Below, in pieces: positions 61,489-64,000 of a DNA stretch of 64,000 nucleotides. Made by a program: the position numbers and the translations under genes. Each line of letters opens with the position of its first letter. Position 1 is the stretch's first letter. The notes under the pieces are model-generated. The model searched no databases and was not told where the DNA came from. It worked only from the letters and a program-made list of their open reading frames with translations. The DNA is from Haliotis asinina (taxonomy: Eukaryota; Mollusca; Gastropoda; Lepetellida; Haliotidae): positions 29,683 to 93,682 of the forward strand of contig NW_027133924.1 of assembly GCF_037392515.1 (NCBI RefSeq), read 5' to 3'.

Positions 61489-62313
61489 GGTCCTTAAGAA
61501 CAATGGGGGTAGACCCAGAGGTCACATGAAATATGACAATTTTTGTGAAGGCAACAAAATGTTAAAATAACCTTATTTATTCCTTTGAATACACAGAGTG
61601 CAGGCGCTAAAACGTCGGGGCGACGTAGGAAAAGCATCCTGCAGCTAGCGCCATGAGCCGGTGGATTGGCGCTTAATTAACGAGGCGCGGGGACACAGCA
61701 CTTGGAGGAGTTTGTGCAGTCACCCCCAGACAAGCGTAAACAAACAGTGCAACTGACCGCGTGGACTAAATCCACTAAACTTAAATACAGTGCAAGTATC
61801 AAAACAATGGTAGGATACGTGAACTTTAGTCACAAATGTTGTTTTATTTAAAAAATATAATGAAAGTTAAAGACATTTTGAAATTTCAATGTAAACTGAT
61901 CCAGGGGAAACGCGCCGAAGTTTCTGGTATCTCCTTACCACTTGAAAACACTTACTAGGGGTTAGCTGGCTCTTAAGACGTGTGTTATCGGGCAGAATGT
62001 GGTTGTGAGGGTGTGAGAATCTACGACGTTATTACCGGCGTGCGACACCATGGCCAACGTCCTTGGATACTGGGACAGACAAACTGCAAGTGGAAAATAA
62101 ATCACTTTGAGGAACTTCCCGGGGCTTGGTTTGGTCGGAGTACAATGTGGTTGAGTGGATGGGTCCATTTCTTCAGTTTGGAAGTGGTTGCATGGTGCCT
62201 CCAGTGAAACGGACGCGCGAAAAGGTAGGCAAAGTGAGATTAAAAAAGGGAAATGATATGTGGAAAAGAGAGGGCTAAGTTAAGCGTTCTATTTTTTGAA
62301 TTGTATTATGAGT
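61489..62313. other. Unassigned spacer, unit 7
   Basis: Foldback at 61599-61652 and 3' box at 62288-62296. Confidence 0.6.
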
Positions 62314-62466
62314 GGTGAGCCATTCCCGGAGGTACTGCAATACCGGGTCAACCCGTGATGAGGGCGGAGCAAGCTCCGTGGCACCTCATCCCGTTGCAAA
62401 AATCAGTTTAATATCGATGTCTCCAATAGGACACGTATCAGATATTAAGCTGATAAGAACAGATAC
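62314..62466 (-). pseudogene. U2: U2 snRNA remnant, unit 7
   Basis: Unchanged. Confidence 0.92.
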
Positions 62467-63093
62467 TTTTTTTTTCTTTTTGATAAAATTTAATGCATAT
62501 AACAAATTTACAAGCTCGGCCTAAAAGTATATCACAAAAAAGAAGTTTTGCCCTGCAGCGCTAACAACTAAAGAACTAAAAGAGGAAATTGCCAAACCTG
62601 GCTACATGCAATACACATTCACACTATATACATCAAATGAAGATAGATCTAGATGAAACACACGTAAATGAAGCATACATGATATATATTAACAAACGAG
62701 AAATACAAACAAACATGCCATATTCTAACTGACAACCAATCAAACCATATATATATATAAAGAATCATCAACATGCACATACTATATACATCACACTATA
62801 CAAACAATATACATGCACAACATCACTATGTAAAATGCTACACATGCCAAAACCTGGCTACATGCACAATACATATTTACAATATAAAGATCAAATGAAG
62901 TATGAACTGAATGAAGCGAGCATAAATGAAGCATTCGAAAAGGAAACAAGGGTAAATGAAGCGTACGTAAACCAATAAACTCAAATGAAGCGTACATAAT
63001 ATATAGATAGATTCACAAACTTTTATGCCACATTATGGCTACAAAGTGTCAGTCAGTTAGAGCAAAAGTATGTGCATATATTTATCTATTAAG
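62467..63093 (-). other. Tx1-clade LINE 3' UTR, unit 7
   Basis: Noncoding; private G at 62681. Confidence 0.75.
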
Positions 63094-64000
63094 TTAAATA
63101 TGTAATTCTAATAAATGATCGGGATTGATTTTACCAAATACTGAAGTTGAAAGCCAGTACCAGGAAAAGACAGATAGCGGAAAGCGACAAAAGTCAACCT
63201 TGACACGTGTCCTAAGGAAACATAGAAAACGCAACATGATATCATTTCCATTTAATTTTCTGTGCTCAAATTTATTTGAATTCCGAATAAGCAAAATTGT
63301 ATATTTTGCCAAAGTTAAAAGGTAAATGCATAATGATTTTTTATAAGAATTTGGAATTTTAGGAACCAAATTAAACCGAATGACTTCGTTAGATCTTTCC
63401 AATAAGCCAAAAGACAATTGATCTAACCACTGGAAAACGATATCCCACAAAACATCAACACACGAGCAATAGATGAAAAGATTGTCAGAAGTTTCTATTG
63501 CTATACGACAGAGTGGACAGTTAGGAGTGATAGACATTCCCCGAGTATAAAGTGTATACCCCAAGGGGAGAGAATCATAGATGAGACGATAATTGACCGA
63601 TTTCGAAAGTGGATCCACGAAGGAGTTGTGTAGATTAAGCCAAACCTGCTGAAAAGGAATACGTGGATACAACGTTTCAACTTTATTTTCCACAACAGTT
63701 TGTAATAAACAAGCATAGTACTGTTTTGATGTAAACCGAAACATATCTATCAAATAATTTGAATTGACAGCTTCAAACTGTCTTAAAGCCAATAAACACG
63801 TCTGATACAATAATGGCATCGTCTCAGAATGAGGAAATAATAGTGAAGCAAAAGTAGGACAATAGTGACGTAAAGACATTCCTAACCAATATTTTGCAAA
63901 AAATGTCCACTTAGTTGAAGAATTATGCAAAAGATTTTGAATGTGCTTTAAATAAAAAGAATATAATTTTGATTGGATGTGAACTACACCCAAACCCCCA
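63094..64000 (-). pseudogene. Tx1-clade LINE ORF2 C-terminal part, unit 7 (window-truncated)
   Basis: Only the post-RT and C-terminal zinc-like region is inside the window. Private G at 63625 changes Ile/Asn-frame context in an overlapping shadow frame and is silent in the real frame. Confidence 0.85.

Larger units (their letters stand above)
1..64000. repeat. Tandem array (macrosatellite) of a 9,355-bp unit, at least 6.8 copies
   Basis: The same sequence recurs in direct orientation with spacings of 9,354, 9,488, 9,355, 9,355, 9,355 and 9,355 bp. The ORF2 start codon, for instance, lies at 749, 10103, 19591, 28946, 38301, 47656 and 57011. The first spacing is short by one base because of a C deletion in unit 1. 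The second is long by 133 bp because of an internal duplication in unit 2. Apart from these, units differ by only a few substitutions each. Both window edges fall inside a unit, so array length and natural unit boundaries are unknown. An assembly error cannot be excluded from sequence alone, but unit-specific variants argue that these are distinct copies. Confidence 0.98.
56263..64000 (+). repeat. Array unit 7 (partial, 7,738 bp)
   Basis: Ends inside the Tx1-like pseudogene at the window edge. Private differences are T at 58736, G at 59676, A at 60624, G at 62681 and G at 63625. It carries all four variants shared among units 3-7 (57379, 60609, 60691, 63562). Confidence 0.95.

Noticed and set aside
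1-64000. CRISPR array or bacterial operon-like repeat system
   Set aside because: The repeats are 9.4 kb with no spacers, and the content is eukaryotic LINE and U2 sequence.

Overview
The window is eukaryotic, almost certainly metazoan, DNA made of one thing repeated: a head-to-tail tandem array of a 9,355-bp unit. Six complete units and about 83% of a seventh are present, and neither array edge is seen. With the arbitrary phase of base 1 the units are 1-9354, 9355-18842, 18843-28197, 28198-37552, 37553-46907, 46908-56262 and 56263-64000 (partial). They are near-identical, with roughly 25-30 scattered substitutions in the whole window. Unit 1 lacks one base and unit 2 carries a 133-bp internal duplication. 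No host protein-coding gene is recognisable. I infer a mollusc, probably an abalone-like gastropod, because the 3' end of the main element (a small GTCAC/GTGAC hairpin, then GACGTTAA and an ACTC tail) is a repeat end I remember from such genomes; no search was run.

Each unit is a nest of three layers. The oldest is a U2 snRNA gene on the minus strand, of which only nucleotides ~36 to the 3' end survive, still followed by a U2-type 3' box. Abutting it is a minus-strand non-LTR retrotransposon of the Tx1 clade, called Keno-like here because Keno elements insert into U2 genes. Its A-rich 3' end joins U2 inside the GUAGUA branch-site recognition element. This element is internally deleted: its ORF1 zinc knuckle is joined directly to the post-RT part of ORF2. 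Into its ORF1 a plus-strand 6,102-bp I-clade (Nimb-like) LINE has inserted, leaving a 12-bp target-site duplication (CTCTATAAAATA).

The Nimb-like LINE is full length. It starts with a 58-nt sequence that folds as an HDV-like self-cleaving ribozyme, followed by a ~560-nt 5' UTR. ORF1 has three CCHC-type knuckles. ORF2 overlaps ORF1 through ATGA and encodes an APE endonuclease, a reverse transcriptase with FVDD, RNase H and a C-terminal CCHC motif. A 3' UTR and an (ACTC)5 tail follow. Both ORFs are broken by several frameshifts and stops that every unit shares, so the LINE was dead before, or was homogenised during, amplification.

Between the Tx1-like ORF1 start and the U2 3' end lie ~825 bp of unrecognised sequence per unit. 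They must hold the Tx1-like 5' UTR, U2 downstream flank and probably the amplification junction. The U2 5' end and promoter are absent from the unit. The units therefore do not look like a working gene system; they form a young macrosatellite of nested dead retroelements. Each unit nevertheless carries an apparently intact self-cleaving ribozyme motif, so a read-through transcript could be cut into unit-length RNAs.
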